Shown piece by piece: positions 40,857 to 48,216 of a stretch of DNA of 48,216 bases. Numbering within the stretch: the first letter of the stretch is position 1; each line of letters starts with the position of its first letter. Source of the stretch: DATJSJ01 sp035504175 (lineage in GTDB: Bacteria; Pseudomonadota; Alphaproteobacteria; Acetobacterales; Acetobacteraceae); assembly GCA_035504175.1 (NCBI GenBank), contig DATJSJ010000090.1:1-48216 (forward strand), read 5' to 3'. The notes beneath the pieces are model-generated. The model was not told where the DNA came from. It saw only the letters and a program-made list of their open reading frames with translations, and did no database searches. Both the position numbers and the translations under genes were made by a program.

Positions 40857-42058
40857 ATGATCGCCCGTGCCCGCAGCTCGGCGCGGCGCGCCGGATCGTA
40901 GCCGAGCTCCTCCAGCACCGCGTCGGTGTGTTCGCCGACCCGCGGCGGCACCAGGCGGATCGCGCCGGGCGTCTCGCTGAAGCTGACCGGGATGCCGATC
41001 ACCTTCATGCGCCCGGCGGTCGGATGCTCGATCTCCTGGATCATGCCGTTATGCGCAACCTGCGGATCGCGCAGCACGGCGTCGAAATCCTGCACCCGCG
41101 CGCACCACAGGTCGCGCGCCGCGAGTGCCGCCACCACGTCGTCGGCGCGGCGCGCTGCGACCGCCGCATCGAGGATGCGCCGCACCGTGTCGCGCTCGCG
41201 ATAGGCGCTCGCCTCGTCGGCGTAGCGGTGCAGCTCCGGCAGGCCGAGCGCCTCGGCGATCTCCGTCAGCGGATTGATCGAGATCGCGACGTAGCCGTCC
41301 GAGGCGGCGTAGATGCCGAACGGAGCGGCGAGCCAGGGCGCCCCGATGCCGGCCTCGCTGCGCCGCCCCTGCACCGGCAGGTTGAAATGCGCCAGCAATT
41401 CCTGGCACTGGATCGCGAGCGCGGTGTTGAACAGCGACACCTCGACGCGCTGGCCGATTCCGGTGCGCTCGCGGCAATAGAGCGCCGTGGTGATCGACAG
41501 CGCCAGCATCAGCGCCGTGCTGGCATCCATCACCGAGCAGGCGGAGGGAACCGGCGCCTCGCCGGCGCGCCCGTTCTGCGCCGCGTAGCCGGACATCGCC
41601 TGGATCAGCAGATCCTGTCCCGGCCGGCGCAGATACGGGCCGGACGATCCATAGCCGTAGCCGGCGGCGTAGATGATTCGCGGATTGATCGCGCGCAGCG
41701 CGTCGTAGCCGAGGCCGAGCCGGTCGAGCACGCCCGGGCGGAAATTCTCCACCACGACGTCGCCGCGGCGCACCAATTCGCGCACGATCTCCTGCGCCTC
41801 CGGGGCCTTCAGGTCGAGCGTCAGGCTGCGCTTGTTGCGGTTCATCGCCAGGAAGAACGGGCTGTCGCCGCCGAGCAGCTGGCCCATCGCCGCCAGACCG
41901 CGCTCCCACTCGCCGCTGCCGGGCCGCTCGATCTTGACGATGTCGGCACCCATGTCGCCGAGGAACTGCGTCGCCCACGGGCCGAGCATCATCTGCGTGA
42001 AATCGACCACCCGCACGCCGTCCAGCGCACCGCGCATCGGATGTGCCGCCTCGCCCAT
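40853..42058 (-). CDS. Class III CoA-transferase (CaiB/BaiF family)
   Basis: A 401-residue family III CoA-transferase. GVRVVDFTQMMLGPWATQFLGDMGADIVKIE at the start, SGEWERGL, RNKRSLTLDLKAPE, ENFRPGVLDRLGLGYDAL and the aspartate region ACSVMDASTALMLAL (catalytic Asp) are all characteristic. It moves CoA from a donor thioester to a carboxylic acid. The start lies 3 bases after the permease stop; M8 is an alternative. It follows transporter genes directly, so its acid substrate is probably derived from the imported compound. Confidence 0.92.
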   Translation of the reverse strand: MGEAAHPMRGALDGVRVVDFTQMMLGPWATQFLGDMGADIVKIERPGSGEWERGLAAMGQLLGGDSPFFLAMNRNKRSLTLDLKAPEAQEIVRELVRRGDVVVENFRPGVLDRLGLGYDALRAINPRIIYAAGYGYGSSGPYLRRPGQDLLIQAMSGYAAQNGRAGEAPVPSACSVMDASTALMLALSITTALYCRERTGIGQRVEVSLFNTALAIQCQELLAHFNLPVQGRRSEAGIGAPWLAAPFGIYAASDGYVAISINPLTEIAEALGLPELHRYADEASAYRERDTVRRILDAAVAARRADDVVAALAARDLWCARVQDFDAVLRDPQVAHNGMIQEIEHPTAGRMKVIGIPVSFSETPGAIRLVPPRVGEHTDAVLEELGYDPARRAELRARAII

Positions 42059-42060
42059 CG

Positions 42061-42888
42061 CTAGCCTTTCACCGAGCCGGCAGTCAGCCCGGCCACGAAT
42101 TGCCGTTGCAGGAAGAAGAACACCAGGATCACCGGTACCGAGACCATCACCGAGCTCGCCATCAGCTCGCCGTAGCGGATGCCGTACTGGCCGATATAGT
42201 CGTTCATGCCGACCGGCAGCGTGCGCATCTCCCGCGTCGAGGTGAAGGAGAGCGCGAACAGGAATTCCTGCCAGGTGACAATCAGGACGAACACGCCGGT
42301 CGCGACGATGCCGGGCCGGCACAGCGGGACCACGACGGCGAAGAAGGCGCGCAGCGGGCCCGCGCCGTCGATCGCCGCCGCTTCCTCGAGCGTGCGCGGC
42401 AGGTTGGCGAGGAAGCCGCGCAGCATCCAGATCGCGACCGGCAGCGTCACAGTGATATAGGCGATGATCAGCGCCGCGTAGGTGTTGAGCAGCCCGGCCG
42501 CCTTCACCATGCGGTAGATCGGGATGATGATCGCGCTCGACGGAAAGAGCTGCGCCGCCAGCACCGCGACCAGGAACACGTTCAGGATCCGCATCTGCAG
42601 CCGGGTGAAGCTGTAGGCGGCGAGCAGCCCGAGCGTCAGCGTGATGGCGAGCGTCGCCGCCGAGACGACGATGCTGTTGAGGAAGTACCGGCGGAATTCC
42701 GGGCGGAAGGCGGAGGCGTAGTTGGCGAGCGTCGGATGAACCGGCCAGAGCCGGGCCGGGATCGCGAACGGCTCGGTCGCCGGCTTGAGCGACACGCTCA
42801 GCATCCAGAAGAACGGCAGCAGGATCACCACGGCGAGCGCGATCTGGCCGAGCAGCACCGCGATCCGCCGGGCGGGCCCGCGGCGCAT
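42061..42888 (-). CDS. Carbohydrate ABC transporter permease (MalG/CUT1 type)
   Basis: A 275-residue inner-membrane permease with six hydrophobic helices. The EAA loop is EEAAAIDGAGPLRAFFAVVVPLCRPGI, the docking site for the ATPase, and a LPVGMNDYIGQYG segment is usual for CUT1 MalG-type subunits. It lies 3 bases after the stop of the first permease. No ATPase gene occurs in the operon, so a shared MsmX/UgpC-type ATPase would have to serve it. Confidence 0.93.
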   Translation of the reverse strand: MRRGPARRIAVLLGQIALAVVILLPFFWMLSVSLKPATEPFAIPARLWPVHPTLANYASAFRPEFRRYFLNSIVVSAATLAITLTLGLLAAYSFTRLQMRILNVFLVAVLAAQLFPSSAIIIPIYRMVKAAGLLNTYAALIIAYITVTLPVAIWMLRGFLANLPRTLEEAAAIDGAGPLRAFFAVVVPLCRPGIVATGVFVLIVTWQEFLFALSFTSTREMRTLPVGMNDYIGQYGIRYGELMASSVMVSVPVILVFFFLQRQFVAGLTAGSVKG

Positions 42889-42891
42889 CGC

Positions 42892-43845
42892 TCAACCCGT
42901 CTCGCCCTGGCGGCGCTGCACCACCAGGAAGGCGGCGACGAAGCCGGCCAGCACCAGGATCGAGAACACGCCGTACACCGCCGCCTCGCCGAAGCGGAAC
43001 TGGCCGAAGCCGAGCTCGTAGATGCGGGTCGGGAAGATATGCGTCGCATCCTCCGGCCCGCCGCGGGTCAGCACCCAGATCATGTCGAAGTAGTTGAACG
43101 TCAGGATGGTGGTGATCAGCAGGTTGGTCGCGATCACCGCCCGCATCGAGGGCAGCACGACCGCGGTCAGCCGCCGCCAGGGACCGGCGCCGTCGATCGT
43201 CGCCGCCTCGATCTGCTCGCGATCGACCGATTGCAGCCCGGCGAGATAAACCACGGTCGAGAACGGAAACCCCTTCCACACCGCGGCCAGGATCGCCGCG
43301 GGCAGCGCGGTCGCGGTGTTGGCGAGCCAGGCGATGCCGGTCTGCGTCAGGCCGAGGCTGATCAGGAAGGAGTTGAGCAGGCCGAGCTGCGGGTCGTACA
43401 TGAACCGCCACAGGATCGCCGCGACGACGCCGGGCAGCACCCAGGGCAGCAGCACCAGCGAGCGCATCAGCCCCTGGCCCGGCAGATTGTGGTTCAGCAG
43501 CAACGCGACCGCAAAGCCGAAGCCGTTCTGCAGCGCCACCACGCCGATCGTCCAGATCAGCGAATTGCGCACGATCTCGGCGAACACCGGATCGGCCAGG
43601 ATGCGGGCGTAGTTGGCGAAGCCGACGAAGCGCGGATGCGGGTTGATGAAGGAGACGCTGTAGAGGCTTTCGAAGAACGTGCCGATCATCGGATAGTACA
43701 TCAGCACGCCGACCAGGATGATGGCGGGCGCCGCGAACGCGAGCGCCAGGCGGCGGTCGCCCGCCGTCATGCGCCCGCGCGCCCGCCACGCACGGCGCAG
43801 GCGCGGCGCGCGGATCGGCGTCGTCGCGGCGCCCGCCAGCGTCAT
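42892..43845 (-). CDS. Carbohydrate ABC transporter permease (MalF/CUT1 type)
   Basis: A 317-residue MalF-type permease with about six membrane helices; the EAA loop reads EQIEAATIDGAGPWRRLTAVVLPSM. Residues WVLTRGGPEDATHIFPTRIYELGF are characteristic of CUT1 subunits. The ATG at 43845 is 14 bases after the binding-protein stop; the upstream in-frame ATG would overlap that gene. It would pair with the MalG-type subunit at 42061. Confidence 0.93.
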   Translation of the reverse strand: MTLAGAATTPIRAPRLRRAWRARGRMTAGDRRLALAFAAPAIILVGVLMYYPMIGTFFESLYSVSFINPHPRFVGFANYARILADPVFAEIVRNSLIWTIGVVALQNGFGFAVALLLNHNLPGQGLMRSLVLLPWVLPGVVAAILWRFMYDPQLGLLNSFLISLGLTQTGIAWLANTATALPAAILAAVWKGFPFSTVVYLAGLQSVDREQIEAATIDGAGPWRRLTAVVLPSMRAVIATNLLITTILTFNYFDMIWVLTRGGPEDATHIFPTRIYELGFGQFRFGEAAVYGVFSILVLAGFVAAFLVVQRRQGETG

Positions 43846-43858
43846 CGGGCGGCCGCGC

Positions 43859-45133
43859 TCAGGGCGAGGCGAGCTGATCGATCGCGGCACAGGCCGTCTT
43901 CGCCGCCGCCTGCGGATCCTGGCCCGAGAACACGTCCTGCGCCAGCTTCACCTCGATGTCGGAGACTTCGAGGTAGCGCGGCGAGAGCGGGCGCGCCCGG
44001 GCATTGTCCAGATGGCGCATGATCGCCTCGGGGTGCTTGCGATGCTGCTGCAGGAAGGTCTTCGCCGCCTCGACATTCGCCGGGATCAGGTCGACCACGT
44101 CGCCGTTGACGTCCGGCCGGGTCAGGAAGTGGATGAACTTCCAGGCCGCGTCCTGGTGCTTCGACTGCTTGTAGATCACCAGGTTCCAGCCGCCATAGGT
44201 GCCGACCGGGGTCTTGCCCTGGGGCGCGAAGCCGGTGACGAAGTCCCAGTCGAGATGGGTCTTCTGCAATGTCGGTTGCTCCAGCGCCGGCCACAGCTCC
44301 ATCGCCAGCGAGCCGTTCAGGAACAGCTCGCGCATGTCGCCGCTGGCCGCGTTGTTGATGCCGCGCGGCGCGTACGGCTTGAGCGAGGCCATGTAACGCA
44401 GTGCGTCGACCGCCGGCTTCTGGTCGAGCGCGCATTTGCCGTTCGCGTCCAGCACCGAGCCGCCATTGGAGTAGATGAAGGAGTCCATGACGACGACGGT
44501 GTCTTCGCCCTTATGCGCGAACAGCCCGATCGCGTATTTGCCCTTGGCGGCGTCGGTCAGCTTCGGCGCCGCCGCGGACAACCCTTCCCAGGTCGTGACC
44601 GAGGCCGGGTCGACGCCGGCCGCATGGAACAGCGCGTCGTTGGTGTAGGCGAAGAACCAGACATCGACGTTGAACGGAATGCCCCAGAGCTGGCCCTTGT
44701 AGTTGGCGGAATCCCAGGCGCCCTTGAAGAACTGGCTTTCCGTCATGCCGGCGGATTTCGCCCGATCGCCGAGCGGCACGATCGCACCGGCCTCGGCGAA
44801 GGCGGCCTGCCAGATCTGGTCGACGGTCGAGACGTCCGGCGCGTTGCCGCCCTGCACCGCGGTCAGCAGGCGCTGCTGGTATTCCGGATAGGGCACGGTC
44901 GTGACATCGACCTTGATGCCGGGATTCTCGGCCTCGAAGCGCTTCACCGCCTCCTTCTGATACTGGCTCAGCCCGGATTCCGTCTGCTGGTTGTCCCAGA
45001 ACTGCAGCGTCACGTCCTCGGCCCGCGCCGCCGTGGCGCCGAGCAGCAGGCCGGCGGCGAGCGTCGCGCCCAGTGCCATGCCGGCGAGCGGCAACACCAC
45101 GCCGCCGTCGCGACCCGGCTTCGTTTCCTTCAT
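43859..45133 (-). CDS. Carbohydrate ABC transporter substrate-binding protein (CUT1)
   Basis: A 424-residue extracellular solute-binding protein family 1 member. Signal peptide with a hydrophobic core at ~14-33 and ARAED cleavage near 38. Family landmarks are VTLQFWDNQQ, FEAENPGIKVDVTTVPY, GNAPDVSTVDQIW, GQLWGIPFNVDVWFFAYT and TYGGWNLVIYKQSKHQDAAW. GGGAGGACGACC precedes the ATG. It begins 29 bases after the DeoR hybrid regulator, too close for its own full promoter, so the regulator is co-transcribed with the importer. Several aromatic residues in the likely cleft favour a sugar ligand. Confidence 0.93.
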   Translation of the reverse strand: MKETKPGRDGGVVLPLAGMALGATLAAGLLLGATAARAEDVTLQFWDNQQTESGLSQYQKEAVKRFEAENPGIKVDVTTVPYPEYQQRLLTAVQGGNAPDVSTVDQIWQAAFAEAGAIVPLGDRAKSAGMTESQFFKGAWDSANYKGQLWGIPFNVDVWFFAYTNDALFHAAGVDPASVTTWEGLSAAAPKLTDAAKGKYAIGLFAHKGEDTVVVMDSFIYSNGGSVLDANGKCALDQKPAVDALRYMASLKPYAPRGINNAASGDMRELFLNGSLAMELWPALEQPTLQKTHLDWDFVTGFAPQGKTPVGTYGGWNLVIYKQSKHQDAAWKFIHFLTRPDVNGDVVDLIPANVEAAKTFLQQHRKHPEAIMRHLDNARARPLSPRYLEVSDIEVKLAQDVFSGQDPQAAAKTACAAIDQLASP

Positions 45134-45162
45134 GGTCGTCCTCCCTGTTCCATCGGCCTGTT

Positions 45163-46950
45163 CTATCGGCGGGTCCTGCCCGCCGCCTGGCTCGCCCGCC
45201 GGGCCGGCGCGGCGTCGTGCGGTGCCGTCCGCCGCTCCACCGGCGCATCATCGGCGACGATGACGCGCACGCCCGCGGCGGCGAGTTCCAGCCGGTGCGC
45301 CGGCAGCGTCACCAGGTCGGTGACGACGGTGTGGATGGCGCCAAGCGGCACGACATGCGCGCGCGCCTCGGCGCCGACCAGGCTGTGATCGGCGAGCACG
45401 ATCACCTCGCGTGCCGATTGCATCAGCCGGCGCTGCGCCTCGGCCACCGCCTCGTCCTCGGCGGAGAGGCCGAACGCCGCGGAGACGCCGTCGGGCGAGA
45501 TCACCGCGCGCTGCGCGCGGATCGTGCCGAGCAGCGGCGCCATCGACGGGCCGAGCAAAGCCTGGCGCGACGGCGCCACCTCGCCGCCGGTCAGCATGAC
45601 GCGCAACCCCGCCGTGCCGCGCAGGATCGCCTCGACGCCGAGGCTGTTGGTGACGACGGACAGATCGCGCAACCGCCCGGCAGAACAGGCGGCGCGCACT
45701 TCGCCGGCGAACAGCCGGGCGAAGCGGCCGCAATCGATCAGGATCGTCTCGCCGTCGCGCAGCGTTTCCGCCGCGGCGCGTGCGATGCGGCAGCGCAGCG
45801 CCTGGATCTGCTCGGCGGTGCTGTCCTCGGCGTCGCAGATCAGCGCCCGCATGCCGCGTTCCGCGGCGCGGCGCTGGATCGCGGCGGAGAGGTTGCGATA
45901 CCATTCATGCGCCGGGTAGTGCTGCACGAAGCCGATCGTCTTGCCGTGCGGTCCGGCGTCTTCGCGCCAGCCGCGCTCGCCGCAGAGGCGCGCCAGCAGC
46001 TCCGGAAGCGGCGTCCAGTGCTCACCCTCGCGCCGGAAGAGACGCGGCAGGCGCTCCGGCGTCACCAGCTCGAAACCGGTGACGATCGCATCGGGCAGGC
46101 GGCCGCCGGCGAAGAAATGCGCAATCGCATCGACCGCGAGCCGCCCCACCGCCTCGGGGAACAGCGCCGCGCAGGCGCGCAGCGGCCCGTCCGTCGCGAG
46201 TTCGGTGAACAGCGCCCCGCCCTCGCCACCGACCGAGTAAGCGAGGCAGCGATCCGCCCCCAGGCCAAGCCGGCGACAGGCCTCGAGACCGGCCAGCACG
46301 GAATGATCGTTGACGCCGAACAGCACGTCGATTGCCGGGTGGGAATGCAGCGCGTCGAGCGCCAGGCGGAAGGCGTGGTCGAACAGGCCGCGTCCGTCGA
46401 CGAGATGGCTGCGCACGGTGCCGCGGAAGCGCTCCTGGAAGCCTTCGAGAAATCCGCGACTGCGCTCGCGCGTGTTGGGCAGTTCCTCGAGCGAGAGCAG
46501 CAGCAGATCGGCGGAGCGGCGGCGACGCTGCGTCTGCTGCTCCGCGGCGAGCGCGCCGAGCTGCCGGCCCGCGGCGCGATTGTCCGGGCCGAGATAGATG
46601 CCGCCCTCCTGCGGCGCCGATTCGGCGAGGAATGGCACGCCGGCGCGCCGCGCGTGCTCGCGCAGCGTTCGCGGCATGGCGCCGGAAATCGGCGGCAGGA
46701 TCAGCGCATCCGCTTCGTGCAGTCCGGCCGGCGCCGGCCGGATCGGCGTCAGGTGCGCGGGCGCATCCGGTGCCCGGACCGCGCCGCCGCGCGTGCGGCA
46801 GAGCCGTCCCTCGGCCGCCATGCGCCCGAGATCGCGGCGGATCGTCACGGCGGACACGCTGGGCCAGGCACGGGTGAGGCTTCGCACCGAGACGACGCCG
46901 CGCTCGGCCAGCAAATCGACGATCGCGGTCTCGCGCTCGATGCGCAGCAT
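45163..46950 (-). CDS. DeoR-type regulator with an inserted, apparently permuted sugar-binding fold
   Basis: A 595-residue protein, more than twice the usual ~255 of DeoR regulators. Residues 1-57 are a DeoR helix-turn-helix (IVDLLAERGVVSVRSLTRAW, then VTIRRDLGRMAAEGRL). Residues ~78-325 match a LacI/RbsB-like binding fold from its third strand on (ADALILPPISG, YLGPDNRAAGRQLG, AIDVLFGVNDHSVLAGLEA, VTGFELVTPE). The segment that normally opens that fold (KTIGFVQHYPAHEWYRNLSA, ~333-385) comes after it. Residues ~385-560 are the DeoR sensor domain (VVTNSLGVEAIL, MLTGGEVAPS, IVLADHSLVG) but with DCGRF for the usual D-x-G-T-T phosphate loop. It probably senses the imported sugar directly and controls the operon it heads. 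Confidence 0.85.
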   Translation of the reverse strand: MLRIERETAIVDLLAERGVVSVRSLTRAWPSVSAVTIRRDLGRMAAEGRLCRTRGGAVRAPDAPAHLTPIRPAPAGLHEADALILPPISGAMPRTLREHARRAGVPFLAESAPQEGGIYLGPDNRAAGRQLGALAAEQQTQRRRRSADLLLLSLEELPNTRERSRGFLEGFQERFRGTVRSHLVDGRGLFDHAFRLALDALHSHPAIDVLFGVNDHSVLAGLEACRRLGLGADRCLAYSVGGEGGALFTELATDGPLRACAALFPEAVGRLAVDAIAHFFAGGRLPDAIVTGFELVTPERLPRLFRREGEHWTPLPELLARLCGERGWREDAGPHGKTIGFVQHYPAHEWYRNLSAAIQRRAAERGMRALICDAEDSTAEQIQALRCRIARAAAETLRDGETILIDCGRFARLFAGEVRAACSAGRLRDLSVVTNSLGVEAILRGTAGLRVMLTGGEVAPSRQALLGPSMAPLLGTIRAQRAVISPDGVSAAFGLSAEDEAVAEAQRRLMQSAREVIVLADHSLVGAEARAHVVPLGAIHTVVTDLVTLPAHRLELAAAGVRVIVADDAPVERRTAPHDAAPARRASQAAGRTRR

Positions 46951-47010
46951 CGCCCCCCTTTTGTGCCGTCTCGTCGCGGCTGCGGCGGACCGTAGGCGGC
47001 CGCTCGGGGG

Positions 47011-47051
47011 TATTCAAATCGAATCGCCCTCGCGATCGCTTTTGATCGCTT
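47011..47051. promoter_or_regulatory. Candidate DeoR operator (10-bp-phased direct repeats and a dyad)
   Basis: In the 143 bases between the hybrid regulator and the AraC stop, GATCGCTT occurs at 47034-47041 and 47044-47051, exactly one helical turn apart, next to ATTC-AAATC-GAAT (47012-47024). DeoR proteins often bind phased direct repeats, so this may be the autoregulatory operator for the whole operon. Confidence 0.5.
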
Positions 47052-47093
47052 GGCTTCGGCGGCGTGTACCGGGCGCGGGATCGGCGCGGCGCG

Positions 47094-48041
47094 TCAGCGC
47101 CCGGATCTGTCCCGGCCGGGCGGCGGCGCGGAAGCACGGCGCCCGGCGCTCCTCGCCCCGGCGCCTTCGGCCTGTCGCCACGCGCCGGGGCTGATCCCGA
47201 CGACGCGGCGAAACGTGCGGCTGAAATGATAGACGTCGCAGAACCCGCAGCGCTCCGCGACCGCACCGACCGTCGAATCGGGCTCCCACAGCAGGCGCTG
47301 CGACAGCATGATGCGTTCCCGGATCAGCCAGCGATGCGGGCTGAGGCCGAGATGCCGCTGGAACAGGCGACGCATGTGCGCGGCACTGCTGCCGCCGGCG
47401 GCGGCGATCGCGCTCGCCGGCCAGGCGCGTTCGGGCGCGCGCCGCATCGCCCCGAGGGCGGCGCGCAGCTTCTCCGGCAGAAGCGTCTGATCCGGCCGGG
47501 CCGCACGCGTCGCCAGCAGATGCAGGAATTCGCCGACCAGATGATTGAGCGCGAGATCGATGTCGGGCGCGCGGGCGCGGAGCACCCGGAACAGGCGCGA
47601 GAACCAGAGCTCGATCTGCTCCGGCCGCGCCAGCGTCAGCAGCGTCGGGCCGGCGCCGAAGATCTTGCGCCGCATGGCGGCACAGTCCGGCCCCGCCAGG
47701 CGCACCCAGAGCACCGTCCACGGATCGGACGCGTCCGGCCAGTGCGCGTGCGGCGCCTCGTTGGCGATCCAGACGAGCTGCTCCGGCCCGACCCGCATCA
47801 CCGCGCCCTCGCTCCGCGCGAAACCCCGGCCGGCGCGACAGAACAGCACGTCCTGGCCGGGATAGGCGTCTCGCGTGACGCGATAGTCCGGGGCGGTCAC
47901 CGCCTCGCCGGCTCGCATGATCGTGAAGGCCGCGCGCGTCCAATCCGGATCCGGGACGTAGTGGTGGTTCTCCGGGAACTCGGTGCGGTGCAGCAAGACC
48001 ATGCTGCGCGTTTTGTACAAATCGGCGCTCGACCTGTCCAT
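47094..48041 (-). CDS. AraC family transcriptional regulator
   Basis: A 315-residue regulator. N-terminal cupin-like sensor (AYPGQDVLFCRAGRGFARSEG, PHAHWPDASDPWTVLWVRL) and a C-terminal double helix-turn-helix (~195-290) with SAAHMRRLFQRHLGLSPHRWL and the AraC signature WEPDSTVGAVAERCGFCDVYHFSRTFRRVVGISPGAW. Such proteins often bind a sugar in the cupin. The ATG at 48041 is kept, but M14 (48002) would place the palindrome at 48012-48021 outside the gene and is possible. Divergent from the truncated gene at the right edge, its likely target. Confidence 0.9.
   Translation of the reverse strand: MDRSSADLYKTRSMVLLHRTEFPENHHYVPDPDWTRAAFTIMRAGEAVTAPDYRVTRDAYPGQDVLFCRAGRGFARSEGAVMRVGPEQLVWIANEAPHAHWPDASDPWTVLWVRLAGPDCAAMRRKIFGAGPTLLTLARPEQIELWFSRLFRVLRARAPDIDLALNHLVGEFLHLLATRAARPDQTLLPEKLRAALGAMRRAPERAWPASAIAAAGGSSAAHMRRLFQRHLGLSPHRWLIRERIMLSQRLLWEPDSTVGAVAERCGFCDVYHFSRTFRRVVGISPGAWRQAEGAGARSAGRRASAPPPGRDRSGR
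48012..48021. promoter_or_regulatory. Palindrome near the AraC start
   Basis: TTTGTACAAA is a perfect 10-bp palindrome in an otherwise GC-rich stretch. An ACAAAA element in the space toward the divergent gene (~48138-48143) repeats a half-site. Candidate operator only. Confidence 0.3.
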
Positions 48042-48185
48042 TCAGCCGGGGCCCATGGACCGTGCTAAACCGCATATCCGGAGGCCGGAGCGCGTCGCCG
48101 CCGACCGCATCGCCGGACCGGCGGGCGCACGTTTCGGACAAAACTGCGAGCGGACGGGCCGGATCGGCCCGGCAGGAGGATCGCG

Positions 48186-48216
48186 ATGTTCACGCCGACC
48201 GCCGAGGAGACGACCC
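48186..48216 (+). CDS. 5' end of a truncated gene at the window edge
   Basis: An ATG at 48186 follows a strong GGCAGGAGG Shine-Dalgarno and opens a frame MFTPTAEETT that runs off the window. Ten codons are too few to name a family. It is divergent from the AraC gene with a ~145-base gap and is probably its target. Confidence 0.6.
   Translation, partial: MFTPTAEETT

Noticed and set aside
42059..43789. Extension of the CoA-transferase frame to 43789 (978 residues)
   Set aside because: Covers both permease genes in a shadow frame; the family starts at the residues encoded from 42058.
42043..46995. Plus-strand frames of 500-660 residues over the CUT1 operon and hybrid regulator
   Set aside because: Composition (Asp/Arg/His/Gln repeats) is that of antisense shadows, with no recognisable domain.

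Overview
The window is a GC-rich (roughly two-thirds or more G+C), gene-dense stretch of a bacterial chromosome. Gene content points to an alphaproteobacterium, probably Rhodospirillales/Acetobacteraceae or Hyphomicrobiales: many sugar ABC importers with dedicated LacI/DeoR/AraC regulators, a VirA/VirG-like two-component system, a DUF1127 protein, a DoxX-NDH-2 fusion and PhyH dioxygenases. The taxonomic call is inference. I see no rRNA, tRNA, insertion sequence, phage gene or CRISPR array.

Region A (1-15906) holds two ribose-type sugar importers and their catabolic genes. A minus-strand operon (4598 to 1) encodes a Gfo/Idh/MocA dehydrogenase, a TIM-barrel sugar isomerase, a permease, a Tat-type binding protein and an ATPase cut by the window edge. 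Divergent from it are a LacI regulator and a PhyH dioxygenase. A minus-strand pair (PhyH and an M24 creatinase/prolidase-type hydrolase) faces a second LacI gene, which is followed by a second, closely similar PhyH and a complete importer (binding protein, permease, double ATPase, permease). Matching operator-like sites precede both PhyH paralogues, and short tandem duplications sit at the 5' ends of four consecutive genes.

Region B (15972-22867) is a signalling and redox module: a di-haem cytochrome c peroxidase-like protein translationally coupled to a VirA-like histidine kinase with a degenerate receiver, a DUF1127 protein, a VirG/OmpR-type regulator, and a YceI protein overlapping a cytochrome b561. 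After an 865-base stretch with little clear coding content, region C (23733-33823) is a miscellaneous detoxification and housekeeping zone: glycosyltransferase, YghU and a second GST, TetR, 3-methyladenine glycosylase, CGNR regulator, two alpha/beta hydrolases, an atypical SDR and a MerA-like flavoprotein.

Region D (33874-38131) is respiratory: a DoxX-NDH-2 fusion, and a three-gene coupled operon of b-type cytochrome, sulfite-oxidase-fold molybdoenzyme and PRC-barrel-like exported protein. Region E (38367-46950) is one long minus-strand operon of eight genes. It begins with a 595-residue regulator of very unusual architecture (DeoR helix-turn-helix, a periplasmic-binding-protein fold that looks circularly permuted, then a DeoR sensor domain). 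It continues with a MalE/F/G-type importer lacking its ATPase, then a class III CoA-transferase, an enoyl-CoA hydratase, an SDR and an SMP-30 lactonase, so sugar uptake is joined to CoA-thioester chemistry. An AraC regulator and the first codons of a divergent gene close the window.

The strongest candidate for something undescribed is the permuted DeoR/PBP regulator with its operon. Next are the PhyH/M24 sugar-uptake locus with mirrored paralogues, and the peroxidase-VirA-like kinase module.
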